This document shows positions 1-6,947 of a DNA stretch of 9,710 nucleotides, piece after piece. Position 1 is the stretch's first letter, and every line of letters starts with the position of its first letter. Under the pieces are notes generated by a model that saw only the letters and a list, made by a program, of their open reading frames with translations, made no database searches and was not told the origin of the DNA. This stretch comes from Bdellovibrionota bacterium (GTDB lineage Bacteria; Bdellovibrionota; Bacteriovoracia; Bacteriovoracales; Bacteriovoracaceae). Both the position numbers and the translations under genes were made by a program. The DNA lies in assembly GCA_030836365.1 (NCBI GenBank), contig JAURQB010000023.1, forward strand, positions 1-9,710. The letters are read 5' to 3'.

Positions 1-1492
1 CCTCTTCTGTTGCTCTTGTTACTCCTTCTGGCAGGTCTGAATTTTTAACAAATCCAATGAGTAAAAAAGCATGGCCACCTTCATTCGCATCGTTGGAATC
101 CTGAAAACGAATATAACCATTCCCACTTGCGGAGGCTTTGTTGTACATATAAGTTCTAACATCAAACCCTGCGAGAACAGGTATCCCTGCATTTAAATAG
201 GTAATTGCCTGATCAAGAGAGCCTTCTTTATTCCAGCTTGACCAGAAGCTATTTCTTCCTGTTACTTCAAAAGAGTTACTACTAGATCTCGAAGGGACGG
301 TATAGATGTAGTTTGTACAAAACCAACCACAACTTTCTTTTTCTTCACGTGCTTGAAATGCTCTATTTGTACATTGAGGTCCGTCATATCCATCACAGGA
401 GTTTGCCCATTTGTCATTTGAATTAATCGTATCGGCCATGTCCCAGCTTGGATTATAAGGCCATTTCTTTTCAAGTTGTAGGGATGCATTTTCGTTATCT
501 AGAACTTTAAGCGACTTATTATTATTTAGGCCGTAATCATAACGTCCTCTCTTACCTGAAGATGAACCACCAAAAATCTCTGCATAAAAATAAGTAAATT
601 GTTCAGATAAATTGTATGCTAATCCGTCATGGGTGTAGCCTATCGTTTCAACTGCTGCATTTATCGTGAATGAAACGCATGTTCCTCTGTTTGCCTGATC
701 TTTTATACAAGTCGTATTATACTTAAGTGGGTAATCTTTATTCCGAAACAGCCCTTTATTATGATAATCGGCATAATCACACCTGGCCGCATTGTCAGCA
801 ACATTGTTTCTACTTGTGGATGATAGTGGCGCTTGATAACCAATCTCATCTTCGCAGCTCTCTACATACTCTTTAGGATAAGGATTAACGGAAATTACTG
901 GTAAATCTCTAAAGCGTTTAAGTAGATCGTAGATAATAGAGAAATTATATTCTAATCCTCCAAGATCTTTAATTCGATCTGGATGAATAACCATGTTTCT
1001 CACATCCTCAGGAAGAAGCTTATAGATGTTTTCGTAACTCGTTAGTCTATTTTTAAAATCTTGTTCCTCTAAAAGTGAAAACCCTAAATCCTCAACTGAA
1101 GCAAAAATACTTTTTAATACTCGCTGGCCATCTTTATTTTCAATGACTCTTGTTGATTTGTATTCACCACCTATAAAACGCTCTTTAAATTCAGTATAAT
1201 CTTGATCATTCTTAAAGCGATGATTTCTCTCTTCCCAATTTTCATCAAGGTATTGAATTGCACGCTCTTTCGCTTTTTTTAAAACTTTTGTGTTAGCTCG
1301 CTCTATGAAGAATGAATTTCGTTCTTCAACTTTATTATTTCTAAATTGCTCCAATACAGATTCAGATATAGTTGGAATAGACCCAAGGTCAAACCTTGGC
1401 TTAATTCGCTCAAACCTCTTATTTCCTGCGGCAACAGCATGAAGTGAGGATAAAACGGTTGCGGATACAATTAATTTTTTAGAAATATTCAT
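1..1492 (-). CDS. secreted papain-family (C1) cysteine protease A, 3' end cut off by the window
   Basis: An exported thiol protease that should cleave peptide bonds outside the cytoplasm. The 497 visible residues start with a typical signal peptide (MNISKK, a hydrophobic stretch, likely cleavage after AVAA near residue 22). A Lys/Glu/Arg-rich N-terminal region of about 220 residues follows, perhaps a propeptide, then the papain fold. The oxyanion Gln266 and nucleophile Cys272 sit in KDQANRGTC with the papain spacing (Gln at -6). The catalytic His474 is in EGGHAF. The Asn of the NSWG motif would lie beyond the window edge. The ATG at 1492 is preceded by AAGGGAG with 6 bases of spacing, which fixes the start. 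It is a clear paralogue of the protease at 3757-5337, with catalytic Cys at almost the same position (272 against 273), but it carries an extra Cys388/Cys392 pair (CGWFC) that may form an additional disulfide. Transcription probably comes from the sigma-54-like site at 1522-1538. Its target and role (for example prey or host protein digestion) are inference only. Confidence 0.9.
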   Translation of the reverse strand, partial: MNISKKLIVSATVLSSLHAVAAGNKRFERIKPRFDLGSIPTISESVLEQFRNNKVEERNSFFIERANTKVLKKAKERAIQYLDENWEERNHRFKNDQDYTEFKERFIGGEYKSTRVIENKDGQRVLKSIFASVEDLGFSLLEEQDFKNRLTSYENIYKLLPEDVRNMVIHPDRIKDLGGLEYNFSIIYDLLKRFRDLPVISVNPYPKEYVESCEDEIGYQAPLSSTSRNNVADNAARCDYADYHNKGLFRNKDYPLKYNTTCIKDQANRGTCVSFTINAAVETIGYTHDGLAYNLSEQFTYFYAEIFGGSSSGKRGRYDYGLNNNKSLKVLDNENASLQLEKKWPYNPSWDMADTINSNDKWANSCDGYDGPQCTNRAFQAREEKESCGWFCTNYIYTVPSRSSSNSFEVTGRNSFWSSWNKEGSLDQAITYLNAGIPVLAGFDVRTYMYNKASASGNGYIRFQDSNDANEGGHAFLLIGFVKNSDLPEGVTRATEE

Positions 1493-1498
1493 AACAAA

Positions 1499-1505
1499 CT
1501 CCCTT
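1499..1505 (-). promoter_or_regulatory. ribosome binding site of protease A
   Basis: AAGGGAG on the minus strand, 6 bases before the ATG at 1492. It supports this start and fits within the roughly 19-base leader predicted from the sigma-54-type promoter. Confidence 0.7.
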
Positions 1506-1521
1506 AGTTATAAAACTTTGG

Positions 1522-1538
1522 AGCAATTCGGGTGCCAA
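1522..1538 (-). promoter_or_regulatory. sigma-54 (RpoN) -24/-12 promoter upstream of protease A
   Basis: On the minus strand the sequence reads TTGGCAC-CCGAA-TTGCT. This matches the RpoN consensus TGGCAC-N5-TTGCW, with GG and GC exactly 12 bases apart. Taking the C of the GC as -12 puts +1 near 1511, giving a leader of about 19 bases that contains the AAGGGAG ribosome binding site and ends at the ATG at 1492. Sequence, spacing and location all agree. If correct, the protease needs an AAA+ enhancer-binding activator. No activator gene or recognisable activator site is visible in the window. Confidence 0.72.
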
Positions 1539-1549
1539 CTTATATAAGT
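1538..1549. repeat. 12-bp perfect palindrome between two copies of GTGCCAA
   Basis: ACTTATATAAGT is a perfect 12-base palindrome abutting the upstream end of the -24 element. It is flanked by two direct copies of GTGCCAA (1532-1538 and 1551-1557, plus-strand reading), 19 bases apart. The outer copy is a second -24-like half without a matching -12 GC. This could be a regulator site, or the remains of a duplicated promoter half. Confidence 0.45.
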
Positions 1550-1616
1550 AGTGCCAATAAAATGAGCGCTATATTGACTAAACTTTTGCCACTTAGAGCG
1601 AATGATACACTAATTT

Positions 1617-3542
1617 TTATTCTTGATTGTTAACCGCTTGAAAATAGCTGGTTTGGGCATTGATTTTATGACCTGGCACTAATGGAGCGCCGAATTCACT
1701 TATCTGATAACAATCTTCGGAAAGGTTTAAGGTTTGTCTTAGTTTTTCCATTGTTCCAGGAACAAATGGGTGAAGCATAATCATGACGTTTTTAAGGATA
1801 AAGAAGCTACTATAAAGAGCATCTTTTCTTTCTTGCTCATCATGGCGATCATCGTGTGGTTTAAATTGTGCAAAAAGCCCGTTGATAATTCTGGCATAGT
1901 TTTCAATCATAAATAAAATTTTAGGAAAATCACCTTTTTCCATCATCTTTAAATAGGTTTGAAAAATCTTTTTTGTCTCTTTCTCGGTTTTTCCAATGAG
2001 GTTTCCTTCTGGAACAATCCCATCAAATTTCTTGTGACAGGCGGAGATCGTTTTTTCGATGGCCGCATTCATTGGGCCTGCTAAAAATTCATTTCTCTCC
2101 TTAAAGGTATCAAAATCAAAATTTGAATTCTTTTCAGGAAGACTAAGAAGCGATAAAAAATATCTTACCTGATCGGGGTGATAGTTCCACTCATCTAAGT
2201 ACTGATCAGCTTGAATGAAGTTTCCTCGAGATTTACTCATTTTTTCACCGTTAACGTGTAGGTGATAGTTTGCAAACACATCACTCAGTTGAAGCTCGCC
2301 TTCAATAGGCATTCGGTTTGTTTGCGCTTGTGTTCCAAACCACATCGCTCCTTGCATGAGAACGTAAAAGTAAATATTGTCCTGCCCGATAAATTGAGCA
2401 ATTTTTGCTTTTGGATTGTGCCAATATTTTTTATAGTCCTCAGGGTCTTTGCCTTGTTTTTCCAGAGCAACCTTAGTGAATGAAATAGGGGCAACAAGAG
2501 ACTCCGGCCAAACATAAAAAGTTTTTCCTGCCATTCCTTCTTCAATGTCTGTCGGAACAGGAACGCCCCAAGAAACATCACGAGTAATTGAGCGATTGGC
2601 CCAGGCGTTGTTTATTTCAGTTTCGATATTGTTTTTGATAAATAATGCCTTCGCTTTTTCAAGATCATTTAAATTATCAAATTGAACCTCAATCATTTTT
2701 CCTGGTGCATATCGGCTTTTGTGTGTTGGGAGTTCTTCCTTCAGAGATTTGAAAACGTCCTCTGATTTATTGGAAAAAATTAAAGAAGGGATCACTGTGT
2801 TATAGGTTTCAAGAAAAACATTTTTTCGCCAAGATTTTTTCTTGGATTCAATCCACGGTTTAAGTTGATCAACTACTTTCCACATATCAAGATAAAAGTG
2901 ATCCGTATTTTTGAGCACGGGAGAGCTATCGCTCACTGTACTCTTTGGATTTTTTAATTCATTAGCATTATAAGTCGCACCACAAGCGTCACATTCTTCA
3001 CTATATGCTTTTGGGTCATCACACTTTGGGCAATTTCCAAAAACAAAACGATCGGGAAGAAACATAGATAGTTCAGGATCAAACCATTGCTCAGATGTCT
3101 TTTTTTCTAGCATCTTATTTTGATGAAGTTTTTTTATTGTTTCACTCACAACTTCTTGGTGAAACTTCATATTCTCTGGCTTACTTGTGCCAGTAAACAC
3201 ATCCATTGAAATTGAATAGTTTTTGAGCGTTCTCGTTTGAGAGTCATTAATCTGGCCGACAAATTCGCTTGTTGTTATCCCTTGTTTTTTCGCAGCGACT
3301 TCACTGTTGGAGCCATGATCATCCGAGCCACAAACAAAAAGAACGTTTTCTTTTCCGATGAGCATTCGCATAAATCTTGCGTAAGTATCGGCCGGAACAT
3401 AAGTTCCCGCAAAATGGCCAATGTGCAGAGGTGCATTTGCGTAGGGCATTCCTGCTGTCACAAGTGCCTTTTCTGGTATTTGCTGGCGTCCTAGGATTGT
3501 ACTTAGTTCTTCTTGTAGATTTTTTAATGCATCACTACTCAT
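1617..3542 (-). CDS. metG: methionyl-tRNA synthetase, divergent form without C-terminal tRNA-binding domain
   Basis: A class I aminoacyl-tRNA synthetase of the MetRS family, acting in the cytoplasm to charge tRNA with methionine if functional. Numbering from the ATG at 3542 (641 aa): VTAGMPYAN at 28-36, HIGH at 40-43, zinc knuckle Cys171, Cys174, Cys184 and Cys187, FYVW ending at Trp345, FIGQD with Asp389, and KMSKS at 434-438. The start at 3542 is preferred because AAGGAA lies 8 bases upstream. An in-frame ATG at 3614 would add 24 residues that look unlike MetRS and has only a weak, too-close GGA. The protein ends soon after the alpha-helical anticodon domain, without the EMAPII/Arc1p-like C-terminal domain of E. 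coli MetRS. Methionine-pocket and anticodon-contact residues are changed and about 60 residues are inserted (see findings). A TATATA at 3668-3673 could be a -10 element, but no good -35 accompanies it. It lies between two paralogous proteases on the same strand. The family call is very sure; whether it is the housekeeping copy is open. Confidence 0.93.
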   Translation of the reverse strand: MSSDALKNLQEELSTILGRQQIPEKALVTAGMPYANAPLHIGHFAGTYVPADTYARFMRMLIGKENVLFVCGSDDHGSNSEVAAKKQGITTSEFVGQINDSQTRTLKNYSISMDVFTGTSKPENMKFHQEVVSETIKKLHQNKMLEKKTSEQWFDPELSMFLPDRFVFGNCPKCDDPKAYSEECDACGATYNANELKNPKSTVSDSSPVLKNTDHFYLDMWKVVDQLKPWIESKKKSWRKNVFLETYNTVIPSLIFSNKSEDVFKSLKEELPTHKSRYAPGKMIEVQFDNLNDLEKAKALFIKNNIETEINNAWANRSITRDVSWGVPVPTDIEEGMAGKTFYVWPESLVAPISFTKVALEKQGKDPEDYKKYWHNPKAKIAQFIGQDNIYFYVLMQGAMWFGTQAQTNRMPIEGELQLSDVFANYHLHVNGEKMSKSRGNFIQADQYLDEWNYHPDQVRYFLSLLSLPEKNSNFDFDTFKERNEFLAGPMNAAIEKTISACHKKFDGIVPEGNLIGKTEKETKKIFQTYLKMMEKGDFPKILFMIENYARIINGLFAQFKPHDDRHDEQERKDALYSSFFILKNVMIMLHPFVPGTMEKLRQTLNLSEDCYQISEFGAPLVPGHKINAQTSYFQAVNNQE

Positions 3543-3550
3543 CGCAAAAT

Positions 3551-3556
3551 TTCCTT
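3551..3556 (-). promoter_or_regulatory. ribosome binding site deciding the metG start
   Basis: AAGGAA on the minus strand, 8 bases before the ATG at 3542. The longer start at 3614 has no comparable site, so translation most likely begins at 3542. Confidence 0.6.
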
Positions 3557-3697
3557 CAAAAAATGATGATTTGTAACTAACACTTTGGAGCTCTTTGGAA
3601 AAGTAAAAAGCCATAGATTTCCAATGGTTTTGTCCTAGTTTAAGCTATTTTCGATGATTTCGCTTGGTATATACATTTGAGATTAATTAAATTCTAG

Positions 3698-3735
3698 AAA
3701 CTAAAACCCCTCAACAAGAACTTATCGTCGAGGGG
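3698..3735 (-). terminator. rho-independent terminator after protease B
   Basis: On the minus strand CCCCTCGACGA (3735-3725) can pair with TTGTTGAGGGG (3717-3707). This makes an 11-bp stem with two G-U pairs and a 7-base loop, followed by the tail TTTTAGTTT. It starts about 20 bases beyond the protease B stop codon and separates that gene from metG. On the plus strand there is no T-run, so it is one-directional. Confidence 0.85.
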
Positions 3736-3756
3736 AGTGTTTGATCGAGGTAAATA

Positions 3757-5337
3757 TTAATTTTGAAAGTTATAAGTGATTCTTGCCAAACCGTAGGCGT
3801 ACTTTCGAAGATATTTATAATCTACATAGATATGTCCACAGTCGGCCCAGCCGCCACCCCAAGAGTTTCTGAGGATAAAATACCCTTTTTCAGTTGCCTT
3901 CTCAACTCCTGAAGGTAAGTCGTCATTTTTGACAAAACCAACAAGAACAGACGCGTGTCCGCCACCACCATCGCGGTCTGCGTAACGAACGTAGTTATCT
4001 CCTCCTCCTTTGTTTCTAAAATTTGATTTAACTGTAAAAGATACAATAATAGGGTCACCATTATTTAGATAATTAATCGCTGTATCTAAAGAACCTGAAG
4101 GGTTAAAAATATTCCAAAATGAGTAGCGCGAGTTAATCATGACATGAGGTTTTGGTCTGCTTGGTACTGTATAGTTAAAATTAATTCCGCTAATAGTTTC
4201 GTTTGATTGGAAAGCATAGTTTGTGCATTTTTGTCCCGAGTAATTTTGACAGCTTTTTGGATGCTTCTTTGTACTTGAGTCGTATGGATCCATGTGTCTA
4301 CCTGGGTTATAAATCCAATGCTTTTCTAGTGGGATGGGAAGTGACTTGTTCTTCACTTTTTTCAGCGCACTCATGGTATTTAAGCCATACTGATAACGGC
4401 CCCACCATCCACCGTAAATTTCATTATAAAAATAACTGAACTGCTCAGATAGGTTGTACTCTGTTTTTTTATTTTTTAATAATCGAATTTCCAGTGCACC
4501 AACGGTAGCGAAAGCACTACAAGTTCCCCGACTTTTTTGATTTTTCACACACGGAGTGAAATATTTAAGAGCATATTCTTTGTTTTTAAGAAGTCCATTT
4601 TCATCAAGTTGTGAGTAATTGCATCGTTGAGCATTATCAGTTGTATCATTACTGACATGATTATATCCGATCGCCTGATCACATGAGCCCATTGCTTCCC
4701 ATTTATCCTCACTTGTTGGAGACTCGCTTGGTGTGGCAAAACCCTCAATGACTTTTCCGACTAACGGATAAACTCTTTTATTAAGAAGGTCTTGCATTTG
4801 CTTCGCATTTAACCTGGAAAACTCAAATACAGAAGGAAGGCCACGGTGAGTTTCTTTTGGTATAGACTTTAAAATCTCTGCGTATTCAAGACCGAGTGAT
4901 TTTGCATCATTAACATTTTCAAATGAATCACCAAGGCTTGAGAGAATATCTCCTGGGCCGTTTAAATAAAAATCTCCATCTTTTATTCGAGTTTCAAGAA
5001 TTTTTCCTTTTCGGTCGACCTGATTCATTTGCTCGCGAATTTTTGAACAGAGGAGAACGCGTCTATTTTTGTTTACGCACTCTATAAATCGCTTCGCTAG
5101 TCCTGTAACGACTCTTAATTGAGCATCCGTAAAATGATTTGCTTTAAGATCCTTACTAACCTCTATCGACTTGAGTGCACTTTTTAACTGGCTTGCTTCA
5201 AGTTTTAACTCATTCATTAACTGAGGTTGTGACAACCGAACAGTGGTGCTGCCCAAATCTGTTGGTCTTGAGGGGGGAGCCGCAATTGCGTGCTGGGTGA
5301 TGATTGCGCCAATCATTAATGCAGATTTAAAAGACAT
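3757..5337 (-). CDS. secreted papain-family (C1) cysteine protease B, complete
   Basis: A complete 526-residue exported thiol protease. A signal peptide (MSFKSALMIGAIITQ, likely cleavage after AIAA near residue 20) is followed by a mainly helical N-terminal region to about residue 235, possibly a propeptide without an evident ERFNIN motif. The C-terminal half is the papain domain. The catalytic set is complete: Gln267 and Cys273 in KNQKSRGTC, His461 in GGGGHASV, and Asn491 in RNSWGGGWADCGH. Cysteines in SCDQ, QRCNY, TPCVK, SCQNYSGQKC and ADCG suggest a disulfide-stabilised extracellular enzyme. The ATG at 5337 has AAAGGAG 9 bases upstream. A strong terminator follows, so it is probably a single-gene transcript. 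I see no convincing sigma-70 or sigma-54 promoter in the 216-base divergent gap. It shares many blocks with protease A (NLSEQF, YTVPSR, GFVKN, the SC...QCTN pattern), so the two are duplicates. Substrates are unknown. Confidence 0.95.
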   Translation of the reverse strand: MSFKSALMIGAIITQHAIAAPPSRPTDLGSTTVRLSQPQLMNELKLEASQLKSALKSIEVSKDLKANHFTDAQLRVVTGLAKRFIECVNKNRRVLLCSKIREQMNQVDRKGKILETRIKDGDFYLNGPGDILSSLGDSFENVNDAKSLGLEYAEILKSIPKETHRGLPSVFEFSRLNAKQMQDLLNKRVYPLVGKVIEGFATPSESPTSEDKWEAMGSCDQAIGYNHVSNDTTDNAQRCNYSQLDENGLLKNKEYALKYFTPCVKNQKSRGTCSAFATVGALEIRLLKNKKTEYNLSEQFSYFYNEIYGGWWGRYQYGLNTMSALKKVKNKSLPIPLEKHWIYNPGRHMDPYDSSTKKHPKSCQNYSGQKCTNYAFQSNETISGINFNYTVPSRPKPHVMINSRYSFWNIFNPSGSLDTAINYLNNGDPIIVSFTVKSNFRNKGGGDNYVRYADRDGGGGHASVLVGFVKNDDLPSGVEKATEKGYFILRNSWGGGWADCGHIYVDYKYLRKYAYGLARITYNFQN

Positions 5338-5346
5338 GTATAATTT

Positions 5347-5353
5347 CTCCTTT
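5347..5353 (-). promoter_or_regulatory. ribosome binding site of protease B
   Basis: AAAGGAG on the minus strand, 9 bases before the ATG at 5337. It supports the chosen start and signal peptide. Confidence 0.7.
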
Positions 5354-5500
5354 GATTTCGTTAAGGGACCTTTTAGTGGGTTTTTGGTTTTTTTACTAAT
5401 GTTAGGAGAACGATCAGCATTTGAACATTATTAAAATTCCATTATTTACAGTTTTCCTTGTGAGAAAATGTGATGTTTCTAGTAGAAAAGCAGTTTCTTT

Positions 5501-5529
5501 TTGACACTTGTCCGAGCGGCCATTATCTT
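5501..5529 (+). promoter_or_regulatory. sigma-70-type promoter of the DUF445 gene
   Basis: A perfect -35 TTGACA (5501-5506), a 17-base spacer and a -10 TATCTT (5524-5529). Transcription should start near 5536, giving a leader of about 18 bases that carries AAGGAG (5541-5546), 7 bases before the ATG at 5554. The close fit to consensus suggests strong, constitutive expression. Confidence 0.75.
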
Positions 5530-5553
5530 GCCTTCCATCGAAGGAGATAAAGA

Positions 5554-6249
5554 ATGAATAAGAGTTTAGTGACTAATCTTGGTGCAATTGGATTGATTAT
5601 CATGGGATTTTATTCTCCGGTATACGGAGATCAAATTCGAATCATGGGAATGTACAGTTTTTCAGGCGCCATTACAAACTGGCTCGCTATTCATATGTTA
5701 TTTGAAAAAGTGCCAGGACTTTATGGTTCAGGAATTGTGACGGAGCGTTTTCAAGATTTTAAGGCCGGTATTCGGAACCTCATTTTTAATCAGTTTTTTA
5801 CACGAGAAAATATTCAAAAATTTCTTCCCGAAATGAGTAGTGGCGTCATGCCTGATCCGGAAGGAGTATTCAATCTCATTGATTTTGATTATGTGTTTAT
5901 CAAAATGAAAGAAGCCATCATAAATTCTCCATTTGGTGGAATGCTTGGCATGTTTGGAGGTGAGCAAGCGCTTGAGCCACTCAAGCCACAATTTGAAGCT
6001 CGATTTAAAGAAATTATCATTCACATCCTGACGAATGAGGCATTGTTCAAAAAACTTCTTCCGGCCGGTGAAGACTCAACTGGGTTTGAGGCGCAAATTA
6101 CATCAATTATTGATGCAAGGCTTGATGAACTGACACCTCAAATGGTGAAAGACATTATTCAAACAATGATTCGTGAGCATCTCGGTTGGCTCGTTGTTTG
6201 GGGTGGTGTCTTTGGTGCGCTGATTGGTCTTGTGAGCACATTCATTTAA
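5554..6249 (+). CDS. DUF445-family membrane protein (short form)
   Basis: A 231-residue protein of the DUF445 family; the molecular function of this family is not established. A hydrophobic N-terminal segment covers about residues 5-24. The family signature follows near residues 37-52 (SGAITNWLAIHMLF), then a GIVTERFQDFKAGI stretch. A soluble, partly amphipathic middle contains a glycine/methionine-rich patch (SPFGGMLGMFGG). The last roughly 20 residues (WLVVWGGVFGALIGLVSTFI) form a membrane segment, so both ends are probably membrane-anchored with the middle on one side. Many DUF445 proteins are about 400 residues, so this is a compact form. It has its own consensus-like promoter and AAGGAG site. 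No terminator is visible before the next gene 66 bases downstream, so some read-through is likely. Confidence 0.85.
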   Translation: MNKSLVTNLGAIGLIIMGFYSPVYGDQIRIMGMYSFSGAITNWLAIHMLFEKVPGLYGSGIVTERFQDFKAGIRNLIFNQFFTRENIQKFLPEMSSGVMPDPEGVFNLIDFDYVFIKMKEAIINSPFGGMLGMFGGEQALEPLKPQFEARFKEIIIHILTNEALFKKLLPAGEDSTGFEAQITSIIDARLDELTPQMVKDIIQTMIREHLGWLVVWGGVFGALIGLVSTFI

Positions 6250-6315
6250 TTGTTTATCACTCTAAATAAAATTTTTTGAAATAAGGAAATTTCTGCAAAA
6301 TGCCGATCTATTTAC

Positions 6316-6945
6316 ATGAAAATTTTTTTGGGCATTATTGTTTTTTTTTCACTTGCTCGTGCACGAGCAGAATCATTTATACCCACTTTCGATGGTAAAT
6401 ATGGCACAATTGTTGGTGAAGAATACTGGATTTTTGACGACAACAAAGAAGGAAGTCCCTACTCAAGGCACGAAGTTATCTGGAGTTATGAAGAGGCGCC
6501 AAGCGCTGCACAAGCGTGCGCGAAAAAAGGACATGCTCAACTTAAGTCATGGCTCGCAGATGAGCATTCTATTGTTTCAAAGTATTTAAAAGTTATTGGA
6601 AGCTCTGGTGGCGTGACCAGTTTTTTTATGTGGACGAATGATTATCAAACGATGAACGCTAAAAATAAAGGGCTCTTTCCTCGCGAGGCAAGAGTTTGGA
6701 ATTGGGAGGACATGTTTTTAAAATATGAATCAACGGTTCTACCCAGTGGAGAGTGTGTAATCCCAAAATTTTCAGAGGTTACCGAGAGCTTGCGATTAAT
6801 TGCCGAGAAGCAAGAAGAAAAAAGAAAAAGTGAGCTTAATATCATTCAGCGCATATTTGATGGTAATCGCTCACGAATTTTTGAGCAACAGATAATCGAG
6901 ATACAAGATGCTCGTGAAAATGCTCAATCTGTTAATTCCAAATAG
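6316..6945 (+). CDS. small secreted protein of unknown function with C-terminal charged helix
   Basis: I do not recognise a named family. The 209-residue product begins with a clear signal peptide (MKIFLGIIVFFSLARARA, cleavage near residue 18), so it is probably exported. The mature part has two cysteines, Cys68 (QACAKKGH) and Cys147 (SGECVIP), that could pair. It is rich in aromatic residues (YWIF, FFMWTNDY, VWNWED). This Cys/Trp layout loosely recalls C-type-lectin-like folds, a weak resemblance only. From about residue 155 onward the protein is highly charged and predicted helical. The ATG at 6316 has no Shine-Dalgarno sequence nearby; AAGGAAA at 6284-6290 is too far away. No alternative ATG or GTG start in this frame lies before the stop at 6277, so the start is probably right but weakly or unusually translated. 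Its stop codon overlaps or touches the start of the next gene. Confidence 0.8.
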   Translation: MKIFLGIIVFFSLARARAESFIPTFDGKYGTIVGEEYWIFDDNKEGSPYSRHEVIWSYEEAPSAAQACAKKGHAQLKSWLADEHSIVSKYLKVIGSSGGVTSFFMWTNDYQTMNAKNKGLFPREARVWNWEDMFLKYESTVLPSGECVIPKFSEVTESLRLIAEKQEEKRKSELNIIQRIFDGNRSRIFEQQIIEIQDARENAQSVNSK

Positions 6946-6947
6946 TG

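Noticed and set aside
262..489. 75-codon minus-strand frame inside protease A
   Set aside because: It is a shadow of protease A in another frame; the protease frame is continuous with catalytic motifs on both sides, so there is no frameshift.
1560..1616. Terminator after metG
   Set aside because: Only short imperfect inverted repeats without a T-run are present, so termination between metG and protease A is not supported.
3543..3614. N-terminal extension of metG by 24 residues, from the ATG at 3614
   Set aside because: No good ribosome binding site precedes 3614, the extra residues do not look like MetRS, and AAGGAA sits well placed before the ATG at 3542.
5354..5460. Promoter for protease B (TTCAAA with weak -10 candidates)
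   Set aside because: The -35 and -10 candidates have poor sequence or spacing and no sigma-54 match was found, so no site is called.
6300..6398. ATG at 6300 with AAGGAA upstream, opening a frame of about 32 codons
   Set aside because: It is out of frame with the signal peptide at 6316 and would give a low-complexity product overlapping a well-supported gene.
6402..6417. TGGCAC-N5-TTGGT resembling a sigma-54 site on the plus strand
   Set aside because: The essential -12 GC is GG here, and it lies inside the secreted-protein gene with no start codon suitably placed downstream.
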